DNA of 64,000 nt, taken from positions 620,001 to 684,000 of the forward strand of contig NZ_CP102277.1 of the NCBI RefSeq assembly GCF_025149785.1, read 5' to 3'. Origin of the DNA: Coprococcus comes ATCC 27758. GTDB lineage: Bacteria > Bacillota > Clostridia > Lachnospirales > Lachnospiraceae. The notes under the pieces were generated by a model. It was given only the letters and a program-made list of their open reading frames with translations, searched no databases and was not told the DNA's origin. Shown piece after piece: positions 16,018 to 23,190 of this stretch; the first letter of the stretch is position 1; each line of letters starts with the position of its first letter. The position numbers and the translations under genes are program-made.

Positions 16018-16824
16018 TTACCGTTTTTTCCTCTGGCTGATAGGCGTTCCCATTTTCTTTGATTTTTTGAGAATACGAATGAACCAGCGAAATTCTTCTT
16101 CTGACAGGTTTTTATAGTTGATACCAAGCTGCTTGCAGTAAAGGATAACCAGTTTTTCATCTCGACTGCCCTTGAAATTTTCGACCGCTTCCAGATTTTC
16201 TTTCAGTTCATCGGCAACGGTAGTTTGGGGCGCACTCTCGCTGTCCTTTTTGTGGAATTCCCGAATATCCCGGATAATCAGGTTGAGGTCATCCAGAACC
16301 ATGTGACTGAAATACTCATCATCACTGATATGTGCGGCTTGCAGCACCTTCAAATGCGGGTCATCTTCGCCGGGGCGATACCGTTCAATAATTTCATGCC
16401 GGACGGTATCAACAAGGGAGTTGAGATTTTGGATTTGCATGGTGGCAATCCCGTCCACATAAATCTCAATGTCCGCAAGAAACTTGATAAAGTCCTTATG
16501 GGTGGCAAGTTCGCAGAGCAGACGGTTGTTAATCCGACCGCTTTTCAGCAGTGCCACCATCTCATCGTTCAAATGCAGCTCCGTCAGTGGCGTGTTGATC
16601 TGCTCCCTGTTCTCTGTCCGGCACAGCAGATAATCGACGGAAACCCCATAGAAGTCTGCCAGCGTGATAAGGTTGCCATGATTGATTTCCTTATAATCCT
16701 CTTTTTCATAACTGCCAAGGGCTGATTTAGAAATGCCCGTCAGCTTTGATAGTTCTTCCAGATTTAAGCCTTTGTCTTTGCGGAGTTCCCAAAGGCGTTC
16801 CTGTATGCTTGTTGCAACTTTCAT
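16018..16824 (-). CDS. XRE-family regulator with long C-terminal domain
   Basis: A 268-residue protein. The HTH lies at about residues 6-62 (LWELRKDKGLNLEELSKLTG, then SKSALGSYEKEDYKEINHGN). The C-terminal 200 residues are charged and helical and not recognised by me; such large XRE proteins are commonly the master repressors of Tn916- and CTn-like elements. The open frame extends upstream to 17181 but that part is low quality; AAAGGAGCG lies 9 bases before the ATG at 16824. The promoter has an inverted repeat over its spacer, so it is probably self-controlled. It runs opposite to all other genes of the element. Confidence 0.85.
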   Translation of the reverse strand: MKVATSIQERLWELRKDKGLNLEELSKLTGISKSALGSYEKEDYKEINHGNLITLADFYGVSVDYLLCRTENREQINTPLTELHLNDEMVALLKSGRINNRLLCELATHKDFIKFLADIEIYVDGIATMQIQNLNSLVDTVRHEIIERYRPGEDDPHLKVLQAAHISDDEYFSHMVLDDLNLIIRDIREFHKKDSESAPQTTVADELKENLEAVENFKGSRDEKLVILYCKQLGINYKNLSEEEFRWFIRILKKSKKMGTPISQRKKR

Positions 16825-16870
16825 GGGCGCACGCTCCTTTCCGGTGGTTTTATTTCTGCCGTTTAACTGG

Positions 16871-16900
16871 ATTATATCACACTTTCCGCAATCGTGGAAA
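16871..16900 (-). promoter_or_regulatory. Promoter and inverted repeat of the minus-strand XRE gene
   Basis: On the minus strand TTTCCA (16895-16900), an 18-base spacer and TATAAT (16871-16876). The inverted repeat TTTCC-N8-GGAAA (16883-16900) overlaps it and may be an operator. Confidence 0.55.
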
Positions 16901-17306
16901 TTTCTGATTTTCCCCCTGATTCCTACTTTGTGGATATACGGCACAGGGCACAAAAATGTTCTATGATACAGGTAGTTCATCGATGGATTATTCCAATCGA
17001 ATGACCAGCCTGTGTGGGATATGCTTCCCCGGCGATGTAGCGCCATGACTTTTGGCAGGGATATGGAGGAACCCTGACCGAAACGAGCGTACCAAAGGGA
17101 GCGATACGCCGCTGTGAGATTCAGGGGAGGAACGACACCGGGGAGAACTGGCGAACTGACACCGAAATGATACCGAAACACGACAATTTGATAGGGAGAT
17201 AGTCTACCCTATCGCTGAGACTTCGGGAGATTTTAAGCGGCTCTATGGCTGTAATTTTGCCGAAAATCGCCCCGAAACCATACACGAAAACGGGAGGAAA
17301 CGTAAC
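16901..17306. other. Regulatory intergenic region of the element, no gene seen
   Basis: About 400 bases between divergent genes. It holds the hairpin GATAGGG (17190-17196) with CCCTATC (17207-17213), and GGGAGGAAACG just before 17307. No credible coding frame. It probably contains the rightward promoter of the replication/mobilization genes, but I cannot point to clear -35 and -10 boxes. Confidence 0.5.
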
Positions 17307-17495
17307 ATGCCGAGAATGAGCAAAAAGCGGAAGCATGAGCTTTCCTTTTACCTCAATGACCGGGGGCGTGTCACTTACAACGAATTATGCCGGAAATGCC
17401 AGCATGGGTGCAAGCAGAGCTTCCGGGCGGTTGTGATTGACTGCCCCCGTTATTTATCCAAACGAGCAAAGAAAAAGGAGGAACACACCGAATGA
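17307..17495 (+). CDS. Small cysteine-rich protein of the mobile element
   Basis: A 62-residue basic protein. NELCRKCQHGCKQSFRAVVI contains C-x2-C-x3-C and a further Cys lies in VIDCPRYLSKR, which could bind a metal. It is found on many Lachnospiraceae elements ahead of replication genes, but has no known function that I can name. GGGAGGAAACGTAAC precedes the ATG, and its end overlaps the next start by four bases (ATGA), showing translational coupling to the RepA-like gene. Confidence 0.75.
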   Translation: MPRMSKKRKHELSFYLNDRGRVTYNELCRKCQHGCKQSFRAVVIDCPRYLSKRAKKKEEHTE

Positions 17496-17833
17496 ATTTT
17501 GAATTTATGACGATAGACACACCATTGCCGCCCTGTATGCCATTTCCCAGAGCGTTGACAGGATTTCCAGTCAGCAGCACCGCAAAGGTCATGTACTGCC
17601 GGATGTTGGACGCTATGCTTTTCAGAGGGCAGGCGGACGAGAACGGGATTCTTTTTGTCTGCTTCCCTATCACAGCCATTGCCGCAGTCCTGTCCCGCAG
17701 CCTCATGACGGTCAAGCGTTCTTTGAATGAACTGGAAACCGCCGGACTTATCATGCGGGTGCGTCAGGGCGTGGGAGAACCGAACAGGATTTATGTGCTG
17801 ATACCGGGAAAGGAGGGCGCTACCCTTGCCTGA
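17492..17833 (+). CDS. RepA N-terminal-like replication initiator, short form
   Basis: A 113-residue protein resembling the winged-helix N-terminal domain of RepA_N initiators: FPRALTGFPVSSTAKVMYC near 18-36, then FPITAIAAVLSRSLMTVKRS, the recognition helix, and GLIMRVRQGVGEPNRIYVL, the wing. Full RepA_N proteins are about 250-350 residues, so this is the DNA-binding domain alone, as common on integrative elements. It probably binds the element origin or acts as a regulator. It overlaps both neighbours. Confidence 0.75.
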   Translation: MNFEFMTIDTPLPPCMPFPRALTGFPVSSTAKVMYCRMLDAMLFRGQADENGILFVCFPITAIAAVLSRSLMTVKRSLNELETAGLIMRVRQGVGEPNRIYVLIPGKEGATLA

Positions 17834-18122
17834 TACCTCAAAGCTGGGAAAGCTCAACCGGGAGTTGGAGAAAAGCGAAAAGAAACTGCGGAAAGCCATC
17901 AATGATGAAAAGGCATTGCAGCACCAGTTGAAGCAGCTTACCCGAAAGGAACGGACGCACCGGCTCTGTACTCGTGGCGGTATGCTGGAAAGTTTTCTGC
18001 AAGAGCCGGAACGCCTGACGGACGATGATGTCATGCTGTTGCTGAAACTCATTTTTCACAGGCAGGACACGCAAGATATATTGAAAAAACTGCTGGAACG
18101 GGAGAAGCCGGAAACCCCTTAG
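17826..18122 (+). CDS. DUF3847 family protein
   Basis: A 98-residue hydrophilic protein with a strongly predicted coiled coil at about residues 5-47 (KLNRELEKSEKKLRKAINDE onward) and the THRLCTRGGMLESFL motif typical of DUF3847 proteins on mobilizable elements. The start is TTG at 17826, 8 bases after AAAGGAGGG and overlapping the previous gene. The candidate oriT lies immediately after its stop codon, so a role as mobilization accessory protein is plausible but unproven. Confidence 0.78.
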   Translation: MPDTSKLGKLNRELEKSEKKLRKAINDEKALQHQLKQLTRKERTHRLCTRGGMLESFLQEPERLTDDDVMLLLKLIFHRQDTQDILKKLLEREKPETP

Positions 18123-18165
18123 TTTACTAAGGGCGCAATTATACACCACCCAGAGGTTGGTGCAT
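18121..18165 (-). other. Candidate oriT (MOBQ type) of the mobilizable element
   Basis: On the minus strand the order is CACCAACC, a three-base loop, GGGTGGTG (arms 18144-18151 and 18155-18162), then TATAATTGCGCCCTTA. The last part matches the RSF1010/MOBQ nick region TAAGTGCGCCCT, and the placement of an inverted repeat a few bases 5' of it is the same as in RSF1010. A MobA/MobL relaxase gene lies about 1 kb downstream. The nick would be expected within TTGCGC/CCT. Confidence 0.65.
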
Positions 18166-18369
18166 TGCGTTCTCCGAAGGCTCCTTGCAGGAGGGCTGTG
18201 ATTTTCCGCAGCCACGGTCTGCTCCAAATCAAACAGGGGACGCTACACTTCCCCTGCGCTGGCTGCCGCCAGCTACCCTTTTGTGGACTTGCCATCTGGG
18301 GACACCTTGCGTTGCAAGCTGTTCCCAGCCGATAAGTTTCATAAAATATAATGCAAATGGAAAGCTAAC
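18166..18369. other. Non-coding GC-rich region between oriT and regulator
   Basis: Some 200 bases without a believable gene. It contains several short inverted repeats (for example CTCCTTGCAGGAG at 18180-18192). It may belong to the oriT region. Confidence 0.4.
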
Positions 18370-18422
18370 TTGACATAAAAGAACTATGTGATATAATGGA
18401 AGCATGGAAAGTTAACTTTCCA
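18358..18422 (+). promoter_or_regulatory. Promoter with two repressor-like operators
   Basis: TTGACA (18370-18375), 16 bases, TATAAT (18392-18397). Directly downstream is the perfect 18-base palindrome TGGAAAGTTAACTTTCCA (18405-18422), and TGGAAAGCTAACTT (18358-18371), a near copy of one side, overlaps the -35. The small XRE protein made from this promoter is the obvious repressor. Confidence 0.8.
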
Positions 18423-18439
18423 TAAGAGAGGAGGATGAC

Positions 18440-18637
18440 ATGAAAAATCGCCTGGAAGAATTACGAAAGCAACGAGGCATAAAGCAAGAAGATTTAGCAA
18501 ATGCATTGGAAGTATCACGACAGACCATCGGCTCTTTGGAAAACGGACGCTATAACCCATCTATTCAGTTGGCATTTAAGATTGCCAGATATTTCAACAT
18601 GAGTATTGAAGAAATTTTTATTTACGAGGAGGATTGA
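18440..18637 (+). CDS. Small XRE repressor (YgzD-like)
   Basis: A 65-residue protein consisting only of a helix-turn-helix domain (LEELRKQRGIKQEDLANALE, then SRQTIGSLENGRYNPS and IARYFNMSIEEIF). This compact form is the usual partner of small DUF2178-like membrane proteins. GAGAGGAGG precedes the ATG. Two operator-like palindromes flank its promoter, so autorepression is likely. The next gene begins two bases after its stop codon. Confidence 0.88.
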   Translation: MKNRLEELRKQRGIKQEDLANALEVSRQTIGSLENGRYNPSIQLAFKIARYFNMSIEEIFIYEED

Positions 18638-18639
18638 TT

Positions 18640-19056
18640 ATGAAAAAAAGGTTGTTGATTTTAATGACAGTTACAGGAATGATTATTCTACTGGGAGGAT
18701 TGCTAACATACGGTTTGGGAGTACATGAAATAATACCTGTGCCACGTCCCGACTTAATAGTAGTAGGTACATCTCTCATTGGAATTTTGCTGATTGTATC
18801 TGGTGTGTGCGACTTGTTCGTTAAGAAAACCAAAGAAATGGAAATAGAGGAAAATGACGAGAGAAATATTTCGCTTAGTAATGCTGCTATGGCAAGTGGC
18901 TTCAAGGTAATGAATGTTACGATTGCTGTTTCTATTTTTGCTTTGATTTTCACCGGATATATGACAGTAGTCCCATGTTTCACTATTATTGGGGCTTATG
19001 CTATTGGACAAATTGTATTTATTGTGCGACTTTGGTACTTGCACAAAACTATGTAA
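18640..19056 (+). CDS. DUF2178-like membrane protein
   Basis: A 138-residue protein with four hydrophobic segments, at about 4-24, 36-57, 88-107 and 112-131. The cytoplasmic loop carries EIEENDERNISLSNAAMASG, the NDER motif typical of this small family. It is coupled to the XRE repressor before it (ATG eight bases after GAGGAGG that overlaps that gene's end). The function is unknown; XRE/DUF2178 pairs recur as small cargo or regulatory cassettes in Firmicutes. Confidence 0.75.
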   Translation: MKKRLLILMTVTGMIILLGGLLTYGLGVHEIIPVPRPDLIVVGTSLIGILLIVSGVCDLFVKKTKEMEIEENDERNISLSNAAMASGFKVMNVTIAVSIFALIFTGYMTVVPCFTIIGAYAIGQIVFIVRLWYLHKTM

Positions 19057-19159
19057 ATGTATTACTAAATACCCGCCGCCCCCAGCGGCACAACAAGCAG
19101 GAAATCTGAAAAGGTATCCTGCTTTTTCTATGTCCAAAAACGGAAAGGAGGAACACAAA

Positions 19160-20734
19160 ATGCCCTGTCCACACAACGAAATCTCTATTGTGCAGCGCAG
19201 CCACCGCCAGTCTGCGGTTGCCGCCGCTGCTTACCAGAGCGGCGAAAAGCTGTTCTGTGAATATGACCAGGAAGTAAAACACTACCCGGAAAAGCGTGGT
19301 ATCGTCCACAATGAAATCCTGCTCCCGGCAAACGCTCCCCTGGAGTACACAGACCGCAACACCCTCTGGAACGCTGCCGAAGCTGTTGAGAAGCAATGGA
19401 ACTCCCAGCTTGCAAGGCGGTGGGTGCTTTCCATTCCCAGAGAGATACCGCCCGACCAGTACGCCGCCCTTGTACGGGATTTCTGCCGCCAGCAGTTTGT
19501 TTCCAAAGGAATGTGCGTGGATTTTGCCATCCATGACAAAGGGGACGGAAACCCACACGCCCATGTCATGCTGACCATGCGGGCAATGGATGAGCGTGGG
19601 AAATGGCTTCCCAAGAGCCGCAAGGTCTATGAACTTGATAAGAACGGGGAACGAATCAAGCTCCCGTCCGGCAGGTGGAAAAGCCACAAGGAAGATACGG
19701 TTGACTGGAACGACCGCAAATATGGCGAAATCTGGCGGCATGAATGGGAGGTCATCCAAAACCGCTATCTGGAAGCCAACAACCGCCCGGAACGAGTAGA
19801 TCTCCGTTCTTACGAAAGACAGGGGCTTGATATTATCCCTACCGTCCATGAAGGGGCTGCTGTCCGGCAGATGGAAAAGCGTGGGATTCAGACGAACATC
19901 GGCAACCTGAACCGAGAAATCAAAGCCGCCAATAGTTTGATGAAGTCCATCCGGCAGCTTATTAAAAATCTCAAAGGCTGGATTGCGGAGCTTAGCGAAA
20001 AGCGGAATGAACTGCTTGCCCAAAAAGCTGCGGAGGAAGCGGTCTTTCTTCCCAATCTGCTGATGAAGTATATGGAGATACGAAAGGCAGAACGGAGCAG
20101 CTGGACACGGGCGGGACAAAGCCGGGGGACTTCCAAAGACTTAAAGGCAGTCAGCGAAGCCCTGTCCTATCTCCAGAGAAAGGGACTTTCCACCGTGGAG
20201 GATTTGGAAAACTTTATAGAAACGTCCGGGAAATCTGCCGCCGACTACCGAAAGCAGATGAAGCCAAAGGAAACCCGCAGCAACGTGATTGACGCTATCC
20301 TTGCCGCCCGGACGGACTGTAAGGAATGTAAGCCCGTTTATGAGAAATACCAGAAGATATTTTTCAAGAAAACTAAGGAAAAATTCAAGCTGGAACACCC
20401 GGAGGTTGCCCGGTTTGAGAAAGCCAGTGCCTACCTTGCCAAGCACCCGGACGATAAGGACAGCACGAAAAAGGAGCTTTTGCAGGAACAGGCGAAGCTT
20501 GTGGACGAAATCGCAGACTTGAAAGTACCGTTGACCGAGGTGCAGGAAGATTTGAAGAAGCTGTGGGACATCCGCTACTGGGTACGGAAAGCCACACCCG
20601 GCACAGAGGAAAGCAAAGAGCCGCCCAAGAAGCAGCCCCTCAAAGAAGTCTTGCAGGATAAGGCTGACGAGAAGAGAGCACAGAAAAACGCCCCGGCGCA
20701 GACGAAACACAAACAACAGGATATGGAACTTTAA
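19160..20734 (+). CDS. mobA: MobA/MobL family relaxase (MOBQ)
   Basis: A 524-residue relaxase that would nick oriT and lead DNA transfer. The N-terminus has SIVQRSHRQSAVAAAAYQSG with the catalytic Tyr region, and the three-His metal motif is HDKGDGNPHAHVMLTMR near residues 127-143, as in MOBQ proteins. The second half is coiled coil and charged, ending in a Lys-rich tail; no helicase or primase domain is fused. The open frame extends upstream to 18989, but AAAGGAGGAACACAAA before the ATG at 19160 and family starts (MPCPHNEISIVQRS) decide it. It probably acts at the oriT candidate near 18.14 kb. Confidence 0.92.
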   Translation: MPCPHNEISIVQRSHRQSAVAAAAYQSGEKLFCEYDQEVKHYPEKRGIVHNEILLPANAPLEYTDRNTLWNAAEAVEKQWNSQLARRWVLSIPREIPPDQYAALVRDFCRQQFVSKGMCVDFAIHDKGDGNPHAHVMLTMRAMDERGKWLPKSRKVYELDKNGERIKLPSGRWKSHKEDTVDWNDRKYGEIWRHEWEVIQNRYLEANNRPERVDLRSYERQGLDIIPTVHEGAAVRQMEKRGIQTNIGNLNREIKAANSLMKSIRQLIKNLKGWIAELSEKRNELLAQKAAEEAVFLPNLLMKYMEIRKAERSSWTRAGQSRGTSKDLKAVSEALSYLQRKGLSTVEDLENFIETSGKSAADYRKQMKPKETRSNVIDAILAARTDCKECKPVYEKYQKIFFKKTKEKFKLEHPEVARFEKASAYLAKHPDDKDSTKKELLQEQAKLVDEIADLKVPLTEVQEDLKKLWDIRYWVRKATPGTEESKEPPKKQPLKEVLQDKADEKRAQKNAPAQTKHKQQDMEL

Positions 20735-20800
20735 CAGGCACTTGCCATTTTCAGATTGAGAATGATAAGTGCCTTTTCTTTTTTACAAGGAGGAATTGAT

Positions 20801-21445
20801 TTGAATGTATTTGAAGCTGTGAAGCAGTCCGTTACGACAAGACAGGCTGCGGAGCATTACGGAATCCGGGTAAACAGAAACGGGATGGCTTGCTGCCCGT
20901 TCCACAACGATAAGACCCCCAGCATGAAGCTGGACAAGCGTTTCCACTGCTTCGGATGTGGTGCAGATGGGGATGTGATTGATTTTGTAGCTGCCCTGTA
21001 CGGGCTGGGGAAAAAGGAAGCCGCCGCACAGTTGGCGAGTGACTTCGGGCTTGCCTATGAGGACTGGAAGCCACCGGGCAGGGCAAGGAAGCCCAAGCCC
21101 CGGCAGAAATCCCCGGAAGAACAGTTCCGGGAAGCAAAGGCACATTGCTTCCGTGTCCTTGCCGATTATCTACACCTCTTACGGGTATGGAAAACCGACT
21201 ATGCCCCGCACTCCCCGGAGGAAGCGTTTCATCCCCGGTTCGTGGAAGCCTTGCAGAAGCAAGCCCATGTGGAATATCTGCTGGATGTGCTGCTGTTTGG
21301 GGATACGGAGGAAATCGCTTCACTGATTACGGAACATGGAAAGGATGTGATACAGCTTGAACAGCGAATGGCAGAGCTTGCCGCCGCAGACGCAGCAAGA
21401 ACTAAAAAACACCATGAACGCCATGCAGCCGCCCCAGAGCGTTGA
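20801..21445 (+). CDS. CHC2 zinc-finger primase-like protein
   Basis: A 214-residue protein whose N-terminal 85 residues form a DnaG-type zinc-binding domain: CCPFHNDKTPSMK near 28-40 and FHCFGCGADGDVIDF near 47-61 give the Cys-His-Cys-Cys ligands. There is no TOPRIM catalytic domain, so alone it cannot prime; it may recruit or work with the VapE-type protein that follows. The frame opens earlier (20756), but TTG at 20801 with AAGGAGG seven bases before is the only start with a good ribosome site. The C-terminus is basic and His-rich and overlaps the next gene by 89 bases. Confidence 0.85.
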   Translation: MNVFEAVKQSVTTRQAAEHYGIRVNRNGMACCPFHNDKTPSMKLDKRFHCFGCGADGDVIDFVAALYGLGKKEAAAQLASDFGLAYEDWKPPGRARKPKPRQKSPEEQFREAKAHCFRVLADYLHLLRVWKTDYAPHSPEEAFHPRFVEALQKQAHVEYLLDVLLFGDTEEIASLITEHGKDVIQLEQRMAELAAADAARTKKHHERHAAAPER

Positions 21446-22751
21446 GGAAGTAAAGGCAACTCTGGAAACCACCGAGAAAGGCGGTGTCCGCCAGAGCATA
21501 CGGAACTGCCTGACCGTATTCCAGCGTGACCCGGTGCTTGCCGGGGCAATCGCCTATAACATCCTGACCGACCGAAAGGACATCATAAAGCCCATCGGTT
21601 TTCACAGAGAAAGCACAGCCCTGACCGATACAGACATGAAGTATCTGCTTCTCTATCTGGAGGAAACCTACGGGCTGACCAGTGAGAAAAAGATTGAAAC
21701 CGCCATCGGGATTGTGGCGAATGAGAATAAGTACCACCCCATCCGGGATTTTCTGAACAGCCTTGCATGGGACGGGACGGAGCGCATCCGCTTCTGTCTG
21801 CGGCACTTTCTGGGGGCGGATGTGGACGATTACACCTATGAAGCCCTAAAGCTGTTTCTTTTGGGGGCGATTACAAGGGCATTTAAGCCCGGAAGCAAGT
21901 TTGAAATCATGCTGTGTCTGGTAGGCGGTCAGGGGGCTGGCAAGTCCACCTTCTTCCGTCTGCTGGCAGTCCGGGACGAGTGGTTTTCCGATGATTTGCG
22001 GAAGCTGGACGATGATAACGTGTACCGCAAGCTGCAAGGTCACTGGATAATTGAAATGTCGGAAATGATGGCAACCGCCAATGCCAAGAGCATTGAGGAA
22101 ATCAAGTCTTTTCTAAGCCGACAGAAAGAGGTTTATAAGATACCCTATGAAACCCACCCGGCAGACCGTCCCCGTCAGTGCGTGTTCGGCGGTACTTCCA
22201 ACGCCCTTGACTTTCTCCCCCTTGACCGTTCCGGCAACCGCCGATTTATCCCGGTCATGGTGTACCCGGAGCAAGCCGAGGTTCACATTTTGGAGGACGA
22301 AGCCGCTTCCAGAGCCTATATCAGCCAGATGTGGGCGGAAGCAATGGAGATTTACCGAAGCGGCAGGTACAAGCTGTCATTCAGCCCAGCCATGCAGCGG
22401 TATCTCAAAGAACACCAGCGGGATTTTATGCCGGAGGACACCAAAGCCGGGATGATACAGGCTTACCTTGATAAGTACACCGGGGAAACGGTCTGTTCCA
22501 AGCAGCTCTACAAGGAAGCCTTAAATCACACCTTTGACGAGCCGAAGCAATGGGAAATCCGGGAAATCAACGAGATAATGAACCAGTGCATTACCGGGTG
22601 GAACTACTTTTCCAATCCAAGAATGTTTGCGGAATATGGCAGACAAAAGGGCTGGGAGCGTGAAATCCCGGCAACGGACACCGACAACCCGCCCGAAAAA
22701 TCTATGGACGGTTTTGTGGAGGTCACGGAGCAGATGGAGCTTCCATTCTGA
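21357..22751 (+). CDS. VapE/VirE-family replication ATPase
   Basis: A 464-residue protein of the virulence-associated E family, a superfamily 3-like helicase/ATPase used for replication by phage satellites and integrative elements. Walker A is LVGGQGAGKSTFFRLL near 188-203, Walker B-like WIIEMSEMMA near 230, and the sensor region GGTSNALDFLPLDRSGNRRF near 279-298. The TTG at 21357 gives the longest frame and a large overlap with the CHC2 gene; the ATG at 21414 is an alternative. Together with the CHC2 and RepA-like proteins it forms an autonomous replication module. Confidence 0.88.
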   Translation: MNSEWQSLPPQTQQELKNTMNAMQPPQSVEEVKATLETTEKGGVRQSIRNCLTVFQRDPVLAGAIAYNILTDRKDIIKPIGFHRESTALTDTDMKYLLLYLEETYGLTSEKKIETAIGIVANENKYHPIRDFLNSLAWDGTERIRFCLRHFLGADVDDYTYEALKLFLLGAITRAFKPGSKFEIMLCLVGGQGAGKSTFFRLLAVRDEWFSDDLRKLDDDNVYRKLQGHWIIEMSEMMATANAKSIEEIKSFLSRQKEVYKIPYETHPADRPRQCVFGGTSNALDFLPLDRSGNRRFIPVMVYPEQAEVHILEDEAASRAYISQMWAEAMEIYRSGRYKLSFSPAMQRYLKEHQRDFMPEDTKAGMIQAYLDKYTGETVCSKQLYKEALNHTFDEPKQWEIREINEIMNQCITGWNYFSNPRMFAEYGRQKGWEREIPATDTDNPPEKSMDGFVEVTEQMELPF

Positions 22752-22992
22752 AAATGACAGCCCGTTGCCGACTTCGTTGCTATCCCGTTGCCGAGCCGGT
22801 TGCCGGGGAAAAACCCATAACTGCGGGCTTTTCTCCCCTATGACAACCAAAACAACAGAAAAATAAAAGAAAAGTATAAATAGTAACCACCGCCAGATTG
22901 AGATTGTTTGCAAGGTCTTTTGAAGCCCGTTGCCGGACTTCGTTGCCGACACCCTCTGTCTGGCTATTTTCATGTATGGAGGATAACTGCCT
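22752..22992. repeat. CCCGTTGCC-rich direct repeats after vapE
   Basis: GCCCGTTGCCGACTTCGTTGC at 22760-22780 recurs at 22925-22946 with one extra G, and CCCGTTGCCGA occurs again at 22784-22794 and a variant at 22796-22806. A partly paired GGGGAAAA-CCC/GGG-TTTTCTCC hairpin (22806-22841) could terminate vapE transcription. No gene is seen. The spaced short repeats resemble iterons of a replication origin. Confidence 0.5.
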
Positions 22993-23190
22993 ATGGCAAA
23001 AAACAAAACAGAGATTCATGTGACCACTGTATTTGACGGGGAGCTGGACGCCACCGATGTGTTCGTCAGCCTGATTTCCCAGAAATACGGCAAGACAAAT
23101 ACAAAAGAATATCTTGCTAAAAAGAAAGAATTGAAGTATAATGAAGATGAGGTTCAAAAGAGCCGGATACCGTCTGGATTGTGTGGGTAA
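22993..23190 (+). CDS. Small conserved protein preceding the recombinase
   Basis: A 65-residue hydrophilic protein (MAKNKTEIHVTTVFDGELDA..., with VFVSLISQKYG). I recognise the pattern as a short gene often next to serine recombinases in Lachnospiraceae elements, in the place where Tn4451-like elements carry tnpW, but I cannot claim homology. Ribosome site GGAGGATAAC lies upstream. The recombinase ATG follows its stop codon directly, so the two are co-translated. Confidence 0.65.
   Translation: MAKNKTEIHVTTVFDGELDATDVFVSLISQKYGKTNTKEYLAKKKELKYNEDEVQKSRIPSGLCG

Noticed and set aside
16018-17181. A 387-residue protein from the long minus-strand frame
   Set aside because: The first 119 residues are not protein-like and overlap the promoter; a good ribosome site marks the ATG at 16824.
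16901-17306. A tRNA or other stable RNA gene in the element's regulatory region
   Set aside because: I could not form a cloverleaf or find T-loop and anticodon features; no rRNA or tRNA genes were found in the window.
19049-20119. Long minus-strand frame (356 residues) opposite the relaxase gene
   Set aside because: It mirrors a GC-biased coding strand and has no ribosome site or family motifs, while the plus-strand frame has the full relaxase signature.
22752-22992. A CRISPR array from the repeated CCCGTTGCC units
   Set aside because: Units are short, irregularly spaced and lack uniform spacers; no cas genes are present. No CRISPR array was seen anywhere in the window.
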